A stretch of 64,000 nt of DNA from CS4-C045 sp963844115. GTDB lineage: Bacteria > Planctomycetota > Planctomycetia > Pirellulales > UBA7805. Made by a program: the position numbers and the translations under genes. Under the pieces are notes generated by a model, which saw only the letters and a list, made by a program, of their open reading frames with translations, had not been told where the DNA came from and searched no databases. The stretch's first letter is position 1; each line of letters opens with the position of its first letter. Where the stretch lies: NCBI GenBank assembly GCA_963844115.1, contig CAWJNN010000019.1, positions 204,476 to 268,475 of the forward strand, in the 5' to 3' direction. Positions 57,004 through 64,000 of this stretch are shown in pieces.

Positions 57004-60000
57004 TTGACCGCATCCAATCCGCTCTACGCGACACAGTGGCATTTCGCGCTCATCGGCAACATCGAGGCCATCTGGGACGAGTACGACGGCAGCGGCGTCA
57101 CTGTCGGCATCTATGACGACGGGGTTGAGGCTGGGCATGAGGATCTGGCCTCCAACTACAATGCCAGCCTCGAGCTGGTGGATGATCTTGGCAATCCGCT
57201 GCCCCCGGTGCCCATCGGGTCGGCAGACGGGCACGGCACCGCTGTTGCCGGCATCATTGGCGCGGCGAACAACGACATCGGTGGTGTCGGTGTGGCCTGG
57301 GGCGTGTCGTTGACCGGAGTCAACATCGACTACAACGATACCGGCCTTTACGGATCAATCAACGGGAGCGACGCTGCTGCCTTTCGACATCTGTTGGCGC
57401 AGGGCACCGCGTTCGACATCGTGTCGAACAGTTGGGGCGGCACGCCGCTGTACCAAGCCTACCAAAGCCTTAACAACGGTGAAGACGCTCTGGATGCGCA
57501 AGTCTGGGAAGGGATTTCGGCTACGGGGCGCGGCGGTCTGGGCACCATCGTCGTTAAGTCCGCGGGCAACGACAACCGCGATGCCAACGGTGAAGGCCGG
57601 GATGCCAGCCGCTTCACCATCACCGTGGCAGCGACCGAGGCCGACGGAATGGCCTCCGACTATTCCAACTTCGGCGCCAGCATCCTTGTCGCGGCACCCG
57701 CAGCGGCGGTGACCACCGACCTGTCCGGCGATCTGCGCCATCCGCTCGACGAGGTGCAGGTCGTCGATTACGCGGCCCCCAGCCTTGTTGACATCGACGG
57801 CGACGGCGACATCGACGCGGTGGTGGGTTCAATCGACGGCACGCTGCACACGTATGTCAACACTGCGGGCGTGTTTGTCGAAATGACCGGAGCCGCCAAC
57901 CCCTTCAACGGGGTGGGCAACGTCGCATTCAGTGCGCCGAGCTTTGTCGACATTGACGGCGACGGCGACGTCGACGCGGTGGTGGGGGCCGCGTCCGGAG
58001 CCCTGCGCACCCTGATCAACTCTGCGGGGACGTTCACAGAGGTGACTGGAGCGGCCAATCCCCTGAATGGGCTGACTGTCCAAAGTTACAGCAGCCCCAG
58101 CTTTGCTGACCTCAACGGTGACGGCGACGTGGACATGGTGGTGGGGACCTTGAATGGCACGCTGCACACATTCGCCAACACCGCAGGAGTTTTCACCGCA
58201 CAGACCGGGGCCGCCAATCCTTTCAACGGGGTGGACGTCGGCAATGCCAGCGCCCCAAGCTTTGTCGATCTTGACAGCGATGGCGACATGGACGCCGTGG
58301 TGGGGTCCGAGGCCGGCACGCTGCGGTCCTTCCAGAACAATGGCACGGGCGTCTTCACCGAGCTGACCGGTGCCGCCAATCCCTTTGACGGGATTGCGGT
58401 CGATGCCTACAGCAAGCCGAGCTTTGGTGACATCGACGGCGACGGCGACAGCGATCTGATGGTGGGCGATTGGTTCGGCAGGGTCTCGGGCTTTCTGAAC
58501 GATGGCACAGGCGATTTCACCGAACAGGTCCGGCGCGGCTATGGCGCGACTGAGTATACCGACCAGTTCAGTGGCACCTCGGCCTCCGCACCTGTAGTGT
58601 CTGGGGTGATCGCGCTGATGCTCCAGGCCAATCCGGGGTTAGGCTGGCGCGACGTGCAGGACATCCTTGCAGCATCCGCCCGGCTGACCGGCAGCGCCTT
58701 CGACGCCGCCACGAGGGCAAGCGTGGAAGACGGGCTGTGGCAGACCAACGGCGCCAGCACCTGGAACGGCGGCGGATACCATCTGCACACCAACTACGGC
58801 TATGGCATGGTCGATGCCTACAACGCCGTGCGGATGGCTGAAGTCTGGAACCTGTTCGGCGCGCCCCAGACCAGCGCCAACGAGGTGTTTGTAGAGTCCG
58901 AGTTGAACGACTTTGCCGACACCGTTCTGCCAGACGGCACAGGGGGCAGCTTTTCCACCACCTTCACGCTGACCGACACTGTCGAGATCGACCATGTCAT
59001 CCTCGATCTCGAGTTCTTCTCGGAGAGCGTCGACGATCTCGAGGTGCTGCTGACCTCGCCGACGGGCACAGTGATCCGGGTGGCCGTGCCCAATCCTGAC
59101 AACTTGGGCGTTTCGACCGATGTTATATGGCTTTACGGGATCGAGGGGCTCCGGGGCGAGTTATCGGCGGGCACCTGGACGATGACGGCTTACGACCGCA
59201 CGGTCGGCGCTCTTACCACAGTTTTGTCGGCCGCGATCTATGTCACAGGGTCTGCGGTGTCAGCGAACGACGTGTATCACTTCACCGACGAATACCTCAC
59301 GATGCGCGGGTTCGAGGCCGGCCGCGGCACCATCACCGACAGCAACGGCGGAACCGACTGGCTGAATTTCGCGGCCGTGACAGGCAACGTCACGCTCGCG
59401 CTTGGGCTGGGCCAAGTCTTCACGGTGGCCGGCGTCGCATGGGCGACGCTGTCTGGTCTGTTCGAGAACGTGGTTGCCGGCGATGGGAGTGACACTCTCG
59501 TGGGGTCGGATGTTGCGAACCAACTGCACGGAAAACGCGGCGCGGATTCTCTCGACGGCGGCGATGGAACCGACAGGCTGCACGGCGGGGCTGGAAACGA
59601 CACGTTGGCCGGCGGCCTCGGCCGCGACACGATGCTGGGCGGCGCGGGCAACGACGTCTATGTCATCGACACCACGGGCGACCGCGTGTTCGAGACGACG
59701 ACCACGACAAGCAGCATCAACGCTGGCGGCACCGACACGGTGCAAAGCTCCGTCAGCTTCAGCCTGGGAGGCCACGTCGGGGCCAGCTTCGTGGAGCGGC
59801 TGAGGCTGACGGGCACGGCCAACATCAATGGCACCGGCAATGACCTCGCGAACACGCTAACCGGAAATGCCGGGAACAATAGCCTGAACGGCGGGCTCGG
59901 CCGCGATACGATGCTGGGCGGCGCGGGCAACGACATCTATGTCGTCGATACCTCGGGCGACCGCGTGTTCGAGACGATGACGACGGTGAGTGGCATCGAC

Positions 60001-60801
60001 GCTGGCGGCACCGACACGGTGCAAAGCTCCATCACTTTCAACCTTGGAACCGAGGTCGGGACCAGCTTCGTGGAACGGCTGACGCTGACCGGTGTGGCCA
60101 ACAACAGTGGCACCGGCAACGACCTCGCGAACACGCTAACCGGCAATGCCGGGAACAACACCCTGAACGGCGGGCTCGGCCGCGACACGATGCTGGGCGG
60201 CGCGGGCAACGATGTCTATGTCGTCGATACCACGGGCGACCGCGTGTTCGAGACGATGACGACGGTGAGTGGCATCGACGCTGGCGGCACCGATACGGTG
60301 CAAAGCTCCGTCAGCTTCAGCCTGGGAGGCCACGTCGGGGTCAGCTTCGTGGAGCGGCTGAGGCTGACCGGCGCGGCCGACATCAATGGCACCGGCAACG
60401 ACCTCGCGAACACGCTGACCGGCAATGCCGGGAACAACACTCTGAACGGCGGACTCGGGCGCGACACGATGCTGGGCGGCGCGGGCAACGACTTATTTGT
60501 TTTTAGCAGCGCGCTGGCCCTTGGCAACGTCGACAAGATCAATGATTTCGACGCGGCCGATGACAGGTTCATGCTGGACGACGCGGTGTTTGCAGGCCTT
60601 GCAACCGGGATGTTGGGAACATCGGCTTTTGCCGCCAACCTGACGGGCGTTGCACTCAATTCCCTGCAGAGGATCGTATATGAGACAGACTCAGGACGAA
60701 TTTATTTCGATGCCGATGGCAACGGCGGGGCTGCAAGCATTCATTTCGCGACCGTCGCGGCCGGCCTCGGCCTGACGAATGCAGATTTTTTTGTTTTCTA
60801 G
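57004..60801 (+). CDS. RTX subtilisin-like protease with FG-GAP insertion (phage cargo)
   Basis: 1265 residues, unbroken. TTG 57004 has GGAG six bases upstream; TTG 56950 is possible. Subtilase triad: D38 (IYDDG), H77 (GHGTAVAG), S526 (FSGTSASAP), with oxyanion N189 (AGNDN). Between N189 and S526, where subtilisins have about 66 residues, are about 270 extra residues in five repeats with DIDGDGD calcium loops: an FG-GAP/VCBS propeller inside the catalytic domain. Then a P-domain (about 640-745, VILDLEFFSESVDDLEVLL), RTX nonapeptide repeats (GGAGNDTL type, about 830-1165) and a serralysin-type C-terminus ending DFFVF, the usual type I secretion signal. Secretion genes are absent here. It interrupts the tail gene order. 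Confidence 0.92.
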   Translation: MTASNPLYATQWHFALIGNIEAIWDEYDGSGVTVGIYDDGVEAGHEDLASNYNASLELVDDLGNPLPPVPIGSADGHGTAVAGIIGAANNDIGGVGVAWGVSLTGVNIDYNDTGLYGSINGSDAAAFRHLLAQGTAFDIVSNSWGGTPLYQAYQSLNNGEDALDAQVWEGISATGRGGLGTIVVKSAGNDNRDANGEGRDASRFTITVAATEADGMASDYSNFGASILVAAPAAAVTTDLSGDLRHPLDEVQVVDYAAPSLVDIDGDGDIDAVVGSIDGTLHTYVNTAGVFVEMTGAANPFNGVGNVAFSAPSFVDIDGDGDVDAVVGAASGALRTLINSAGTFTEVTGAANPLNGLTVQSYSSPSFADLNGDGDVDMVVGTLNGTLHTFANTAGVFTAQTGAANPFNGVDVGNASAPSFVDLDSDGDMDAVVGSEAGTLRSFQNNGTGVFTELTGAANPFDGIAVDAYSKPSFGDIDGDGDSDLMVGDWFGRVSGFLNDGTGDFTEQVRRGYGATEYTDQFSGTSASAPVVSGVIALMLQANPGLGWRDVQDILAASARLTGSAFDAATRASVEDGLWQTNGASTWNGGGYHLHTNYGYGMVDAYNAVRMAEVWNLFGAPQTSANEVFVESELNDFADTVLPDGTGGSFSTTFTLTDTVEIDHVILDLEFFSESVDDLEVLLTSPTGTVIRVAVPNPDNLGVSTDVIWLYGIEGLRGELSAGTWTMTAYDRTVGALTTVLSAAIYVTGSAVSANDVYHFTDEYLTMRGFEAGRGTITDSNGGTDWLNFAAVTGNVTLALGLGQVFTVAGVAWATLSGLFENVVAGDGSDTLVGSDVANQLHGKRGADSLDGGDGTDRLHGGAGNDTLAGGLGRDTMLGGAGNDVYVIDTTGDRVFETTTTTSSINAGGTDTVQSSVSFSLGGHVGASFVERLRLTGTANINGTGNDLANTLTGNAGNNSLNGGLGRDTMLGGAGNDIYVVDTSGDRVFETMTTVSGIDAGGTDTVQSSITFNLGTEVGTSFVERLTLTGVANNSGTGNDLANTLTGNAGNNTLNGGLGRDTMLGGAGNDVYVVDTTGDRVFETMTTVSGIDAGGTDTVQSSVSFSLGGHVGVSFVERLRLTGAADINGTGNDLANTLTGNAGNNTLNGGLGRDTMLGGAGNDLFVFSSALALGNVDKINDFDAADDRFMLDDAVFAGLATGMLGTSAFAANLTGVALNSLQRIVYETDSGRIYFDADGNGGAASIHFATVAAGLGLTNADFFVF
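59611..60500 (+). repeat. 279-bp tandem repeats in the RTX region
   Basis: Units begin at 59,611, 59,890, 60,169 and 60,448 (the last partial). Each starts GGCGGxCTCGGxCGCGA and encodes 93 residues with GRDTMLGGAGND, then GDRVFET, GGTDTVQSS and NDLANTLTGNAGNN. The exact period and high identity suggest recent duplication. Confidence 0.9.
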
Positions 60802-61002
60802 TTACGAGATACACGCGCACCCGATAGCTTCCGGCAGCGCACATCAGGCCGAACCAGTTTGGCCGGAACCGCTCGGACTAGATGCTTCTCGCCTCAAACA
60901 TAGCCACTTTCCCCTTCGCAAAGGGTGAGGCCACGAGCGCTTCGGGTCAAACCTTCGCTTCGAACCATGTTCCCCGGTACTACCCCAGAAAGCAAAGTAG
61001 CA

Positions 61003-61425
61003 ATGCCGACCGCGCGCGAAACAGTCCTCGCCGCGCTGCATGCGCGGCTGCAGCCGCTTGCCGCCCTTGTGCTGCGCGACGAGGTCCTGCCCGAACGGAT
61101 CCCCGCGGCCGGGCTGATCATCCTGCGCGATGGCCAGCCGGGCGAGCCGGAGGTGACCCTGTCGCCCCTGCGCTACCACTACCAGCACCGCGCCGAACTG
61201 GAGGTCGTTGTTCAGGCGGGCACAGGCCGAGCCAGCACCTTCGACACCTTGATCGCCAGCATCGGCACAAAGCTTGAAGCCGACCGTACGCTCGGTGGTC
61301 TTTGCGACTGGGTCGAACCCGAAGCACCGGCCTCGGTCGACCTGCCCATCGAGGGCGCGGCGGCGTTGAAGGCGGCGGTCGTGACTATCGTCCTGCACTA
61401 CTCCACCACCGGCCCCCTGGCCTGA
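61003..61425 (+). CDS. Tail terminator-like protein
   Basis: 140 residues from ATG 61003; upstream text is not family-like. It reads TVLAALHARLQPLAALVLRD, then PERIPAAGLIILRDGQPGEP and EVTLSPLRYHYQHRAELEVV, and ends AAVVTIVLHYSTTGPLA. This is the pattern of small tail terminators (lambda gpU-like) placed before tail tube. The 200 bases before it (60,802-61,002) carry no gene. In uninterrupted phages it would directly follow DUF6441. Confidence 0.7.
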   Translation: MPTARETVLAALHARLQPLAALVLRDEVLPERIPAAGLIILRDGQPGEPEVTLSPLRYHYQHRAELEVVVQAGTGRASTFDTLIASIGTKLEADRTLGGLCDWVEPEAPASVDLPIEGAAALKAAVVTIVLHYSTTGPLA

Positions 61426-61449
61426 CACCCCCAACAAAAGGAGACCTCC

Positions 61450-62388
61450 ATGGCACGTGCGCAAGGCGCGCGGGCGCAGATGGCGCTTGCGTATGAGACG
61501 GTTTACGGCACCCCGCCGGTCGGGGGTTTCACGAGGATGCCCTTTGCCAGCACGTCTCTGGGATCGGAACAGCCGCTGCTGAACAGCGAACTGCTGGGCT
61601 ATGGCCGCGATCCCTTGGCCCCGATCAAGGACGCGGTAACCGCCGACGGCGATGTGATGGTGCCGATCGATGCCGAAGCCTTCGGGTTCTGGCTGAAGGC
61701 GGCCTTCGGCGATCCGATCACGTCCGGTGCAGGGCCATACACGCATGAATTCCGCTCGGGCAACTGGACCTTGCCGTCGATGTCCATCGAGACTGCCATG
61801 CCGGAGGTGCCGCGTTTCGCGATGTATTCGGGCTGCGTGCTCGATCAGCTGTCCTGGCAGGTGCAGCGGTCGGGCCTGCTCACGGCGACCGCACGGCTGG
61901 TGGCGCAGGGCGAGACCATCGCCACCACGACTGCCGCAGGTACCCCTGCCGAACTGGGCCTGAAGCGGTTCGGGCATTTCAACGGCGCGATCAGCCGCAA
62001 TGGCTCTGCGCTTGGCAACGTGGTCTCGGCGGAAATCACCTATGCCAACAACCTCGACCGGATCGAGACCATCCGCAGCGATGGCAAGATCGACGGGGCC
62101 GACCCGTCCATCGCCGCACTGACCGGCCGGATCGAGGTCCGCTTCGCCGACAGCACGCTGGTGACACAGGCGATCAACGGCGATCCCTGCGAGATCAGCT
62201 TCGCCTATGTCCTGCCCTCGGGCGAAAGCTTCACCTTCACCGCACACGCCGTCTATCTGCCCCGCCCCCGGATCGAGATTTCCGGGCCGCAGGGCGTGCA
62301 GGCGACCTTCGACTGGCAGGCCGCCAAGGCCGCCAGCCCCGCCCGCATGTGCACAGCAACCCTCATCAACACTATCGAGGCCTACTGA
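61450..62388 (+). CDS. Phage tail tube protein
   Basis: 312 residues, ATG 61450 with AAGGAG upstream. It opens RAQGARAQMALAYETVYGTP, then FTRMPFASTSLGSEQPLLNS and GDVMVPIDAEAFGFWLKAAF, typical of siphovirus tail tube proteins of alphaproteobacterial phages. Later LDRIETIRSDGKIDGADPSI and a C-terminal Ig-like stretch (GESFTFTAHAVYLPRPRIEI). It polymerises around the tape measure. Stop and next ATG abut. Confidence 0.88.
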   Translation: MARAQGARAQMALAYETVYGTPPVGGFTRMPFASTSLGSEQPLLNSELLGYGRDPLAPIKDAVTADGDVMVPIDAEAFGFWLKAAFGDPITSGAGPYTHEFRSGNWTLPSMSIETAMPEVPRFAMYSGCVLDQLSWQVQRSGLLTATARLVAQGETIATTTAAGTPAELGLKRFGHFNGAISRNGSALGNVVSAEITYANNLDRIETIRSDGKIDGADPSIAALTGRIEVRFADSTLVTQAINGDPCEISFAYVLPSGESFTFTAHAVYLPRPRIEISGPQGVQATFDWQAAKAASPARMCTATLINTIEAY

Positions 62389-62826
62389 ATGATCCGTTTG
62401 AACATGACCGCCGCCCCCGAATGGCTGAACCTCGCCCCCGGCCTGCGCTTGCTGGTCGGTCCGCTGACCACCGCGCTGATGGTGTCCGCCCGCGCCGATC
62501 CGGCCATCGAAGATTTGCCCGACGGTGCCACCCAAGAGGATCTGGCCCTCGCCATGGCCAAGGCAGTGGCCCGCCGCGCTGTTCTGGATTGGGAGGGCGT
62601 GGGCGATGATGCAGGCAACATCGTCCCGGTCTCGCCCGAAGGCATCGACGCGCTCCTGGAAATCTGGCCGGTCTTCGAGGCGTTCCAGACCCAGTACGTC
62701 GCCAAGGGTCTGATCCTGGACGCCGAAAAAAACGTCTCCGCGCCCTCGCCGACTGGTCCTTCGGCGGGGGCGACCGGTACTGCGCGTCCTGCGCAGGCCC
62801 CTGCCCAGACTGCCCCGCAAGACTGA
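62389..62826 (+). CDS. Tail assembly chaperone, G-like short product
   Basis: 145 residues. It opens MIRLNMTAAPEWLNLAPGLR, then PLTTALMVSARADPAIEDLP and RRAVLDWEGVGDDAGNIVPV, which fits tail assembly chaperones placed between tail tube and tape measure. The last 30 residues after the slippery site are low complexity (T, A, P, S). At 62,727-62,733 lies A AAA AAC in the right phase for a -1 shift, and the -1 frame is open to 63,068. So this is the analogue of lambda G, with a G-T fusion made by frameshifting. Confidence 0.85.
   Translation: MIRLNMTAAPEWLNLAPGLRLLVGPLTTALMVSARADPAIEDLPDGATQEDLALAMAKAVARRAVLDWEGVGDDAGNIVPVSPEGIDALLEIWPVFEAFQTQYVAKGLILDAEKNVSAPSPTGPSAGATGTARPAQAPAQTAPQD
62727..62733 (+). 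promoter_or_regulatory. Slippery heptamer A AAA AAC for -1 frameshifting
   Basis: Codons GAA AAA AAC (62,725-62,733) contain the X XXY YYZ heptamer in phase. A -1 slip continues CGT CTC CGC GCC with no stop until 63,066. The downstream sequence is GC-rich and could form a stimulatory hairpin. Confidence 0.65.
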
Positions 62827-63068
62827 ACCGGCCGCAGACACCCGAGGGATGGCAGGTGTGGGATCTTGTCGGCCGCCTCGGTGGCCAGCTCCGCGTGATC
62901 CCCGGTGCAGTGCTCGGCTGGGACATGGGCGCAGCCCTTGCCATGGCCCACGCGCTGGGCATCAATACCCTCATCGCCGCAGAACTGCTGCCCGAGATCG
63001 AGGCGATCATGGTGCGCAAACTGAACGAACAGATGGCGGAACCGGCTGGTGCTGGCGTCAGCTCTTGA
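62733..63068 (+). CDS. C-terminal (T-like) part of the chaperone fusion, -1 frame
   Basis: Read from the slippery site the frame gives RLRALADWSFGGGDRYCASC, then AGPCPDCPARLNRPQTPEGW and VWDLVGRLGGQLRVIPGAVL, and ends QMAEPAGAGVSS. Two CxxC pairs could bind zinc. The text is better structured than the overlapping zero frame. A fusion with the first 115 codons would be about 226 residues. GTG 62856 could also start an independent 70-residue protein. Its end overlaps the convergent vapC by 11 bases. Confidence 0.7.
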   Translation, partial: RLRALADWSFGGGDRYCASCAGPCPDCPARLNRPQTPEGWQVWDLVGRLGGQLRVIPGAVLGWDMGAALAMAHALGINTLIAAELLPEIEAIMVRKLNEQMAEPAGAGVSS

Positions 63069-63441
63069 TCTTCTTGATCAAGGTAACGCCCGGCAGACCC
63101 TCGAAATGGGTGTCACAGGTCAGAAGCGTCGCACCCTTCGTCCGGGCGGTGGCGAACATGATGGCATCCGCGGTCGCCAGCTTATGTTCCCGGCACGCCT
63201 CGGCGGCGGCAAGGGCGATCTCGGTATCCAGCGCCACAACCTGACAGACCTGCGTGAAGGCGATCACCTGATCGGCCTTGTCCTCGCCCACTTCCCGGGT
63301 GAGCCATTTCGCCAGTTCCAGTTGCACCATGGTCGGCACCAGCCACTCTGCCTGTTCAGGCAGATGTTCGGCCACTTTCTCTCCGGTGGGCGATCCGATC
63401 AGCCATTCGATCCATGCCGATGTGTCGACGAGGACCATCAA
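63058..63441 (-). CDS. vapC: PIN-domain toxin of a VapBC pair
   Basis: 127 residues. MVLVDTSAWIEWL gives the first acidic residue of the PIN site; VQLELAKWL and LATADAIMFATA give the second and third; LLTCDTHF is the last. This is a complete VapC RNase set. Its start overlaps the antitoxin stop by ATGA. It is antisense to the tail genes and overlaps the end of the chaperone -1 frame by 11 bases. Confidence 0.92.
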   Translation of the reverse strand: MMVLVDTSAWIEWLIGSPTGEKVAEHLPEQAEWLVPTMVQLELAKWLTREVGEDKADQVIAFTQVCQVVALDTEIALAAAEACREHKLATADAIMFATARTKGATLLTCDTHFEGLPGVTLIKKIKS

Positions 63442-63656
63442 AACCGATCCGCTCGGTCACGATAATCCGTGGTGGATGCGCCGCGCGCGAGGCCCTTCAA
63501 CGCCTCCCGCTTCGGGACCGGCACCAGCAAAACCCCTGTGCCCTTCGGGATGAAGGCAAAGGTCAGTCCGGCCTCCCAAGCTTGCGCGCTCCGGATCGCC
63601 TTGGGGATCGAGATCTGGAATTTCGAAGACAGAGTTGCGGTCTCGGACATGATCAT
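63438..63656 (-). CDS. vapB: AbrB/MazE-type antitoxin of the VapBC pair
   Basis: 72 residues (start 63656 or 63650). ATLSSKFQISIPKAIRSAQA is the swapped-hairpin DNA-binding domain (AbrB/SpoVT). The C-terminal part (GASTTDYRDRADRF) would wrap the toxin. Overlaps vapC by 4 bases. The 64 bases between it and the tape measure gene hold divergent starts. Confidence 0.9.
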   Translation of the reverse strand: MIMSETATLSSKFQISIPKAIRSAQAWEAGLTFAFIPKGTGVLLVPVPKREALKGLARGASTTDYRDRADRF

Positions 63657-63720
63657 ACGCCTCCATGATCGATACGCATAACGTAAGACGCCCGAGCGGC
63701 AAAATCAAGGAATCAGGGCA

Positions 63721-64000
63721 ATGGCTGAAAAAAGAGTGTCCGTCCGCCTCGTGGCGGAAGGCGGCCGCCAGGTGCGCGCGGAACTGGAAGGCATCGGTAA
63801 TGCCGGAGCGCGGGGGTTTGGCCGCCTGTCGACCGAGATGGAGCTGGCCAACACACGTCTTGCCAGCTTCGCCCGCAAGGCCGGGATCGCGCTGGCGGCG
63901 GTGACCGTTGCGGCAGCTGCGGCTGGCGTAGCGATGGTGCGGTCGGGCCTTGAGACCATCGGCGCGCAAGCCGACATGGCCGCTTCGCTCAAAACCACAG
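63721..64000 (+). CDS. Tail tape measure protein, N-terminus only
   Basis: 93 codons before the window end. MAEKRVSVRLVAEGGRQVRA, then ELEGIGNAGARGFGRLSTEM is the standard opening of tape measure proteins in this phage group, and a hydrophobic Ala/Val stretch follows (VTVAAAAAGVAMV). The full protein sets tail length. It follows the chaperone gene except for the VapBC pair between them. Confidence 0.85.
   Translation, partial: MAEKRVSVRLVAEGGRQVRAELEGIGNAGARGFGRLSTEMELANTRLASFARKAGIALAAVTVAAAAAGVAMVRSGLETIGAQADMAASLKTT

Noticed and set aside
60844..62841. 665-codon minus-strand frame over the tail genes
   Set aside because: Antisense to three well-supported phage genes; long open antisense frames are expected at this GC content.
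45221..64000. A prophage integrated in the planctomycete chromosome
   Set aside because: No integrase, attachment site or tRNA at the border, the border cuts a gene at GGATCC, and the gene families are alphaproteobacterial; a chimera explains it better.
1..64000. CRISPR array, rRNA or tRNA genes
   Set aside because: No regularly spaced short repeats and no cloverleaf-like or rRNA sequence noticed on either strand; a dedicated scan was not possible.

Overview
The window joins two unrelated DNAs. Positions 1 to about 45,218 look like a chromosome segment of a planctomycete, probably of the Pirellula group. It carries the DUF1501 / DUF1549-DUF1553 cytochrome pair, a very large haem-binding dehydrogenase-like protein, a sulfatase, a DUF1080 protein, several secreted esterases, and housekeeping genes (uvrA, ligA, murD, a MoaB and a ThiF/MoeB homologue). 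Positions 45,221 to 64,000 are clearly more GC-rich and carry the head and tail module of a lambda-like (siphovirus-type) prophage of a kind common in alphaproteobacteria, especially Rhodobacteraceae. The change falls on a GGATCC at 45,218-45,223. It cuts a DNA methyltransferase in half on the right and leaves a planctomycete hydrolase with only a few upstream bases on the left, so a chimeric join is more likely than a biological one.

Planctomycete part. 1-15,700: mostly secreted catabolic proteins (DUF1501, PSCyt protein, two alpha/beta hydrolases, sulfatase, GDSL-dehydrogenase-HEAT-cytochrome protein, GDSL hydrolase) with an Uma2 nuclease and two gene relics. 15,900-25,100: an endonuclease/exonuclease/phosphatase protein, MoaB, a HEAT-like secreted protein, a TolC-type channel, a short SecA-like ATPase, a small membrane protein and an atypical response regulator. 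26,100-40,800: PQQ-like propeller protein, ThiF, UvrA, MurD, small membrane protein, cupin, LigA, a peroxiredoxin, a TPR-AAA ATPase, a TPR membrane protein and a DUF433/DUF5615 pair. 41,100-45,213: DUF1080 protein, SDR, large secreted hydrolase. Many intergenic spaces hold hairpin-forming repeats.

The most interesting chromosomal feature is the peroxiredoxin at 36,405-36,965. Its reading frame is broken by one in-frame TGA exactly at the peroxidatic cysteine position (PxxxTxxU), and a 7-bp stem with a GU-containing 5-nt loop follows 14 nt downstream. This is what a selenocysteine codon with a bacterial SECIS element looks like.

Phage part. Minus-strand early or accessory genes (45,796-48,327) with a duplicated 40-bp leader face away from the plus-strand morphogenesis operon: small and large terminase, gpW-like joiner, portal, S49 protease, decoration protein, major capsid, joining protein, DUF6441, [4.4-kb cargo], tail terminator, tail tube, tail chaperone, tape measure. 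The cargo is a secreted subtilisin-like protease with an FG-GAP propeller inserted in its catalytic domain and RTX repeats, next to a decayed IS3 transposase piece. The tail chaperone gene has an A AAA AAC slippery heptamer followed by an open -1 frame, the arrangement of lambda G/GT. A VapBC pair lies antisense between the chaperone and the tape measure gene.

Sequence quality varies. About 14 genes in the first 45 kb need one-base corrections. 45.2-56.0 kb needs roughly one every 350 bp, and 56.0-64.0 kb needs none. Frameshifted genes are therefore listed as single genes spanning all pieces.
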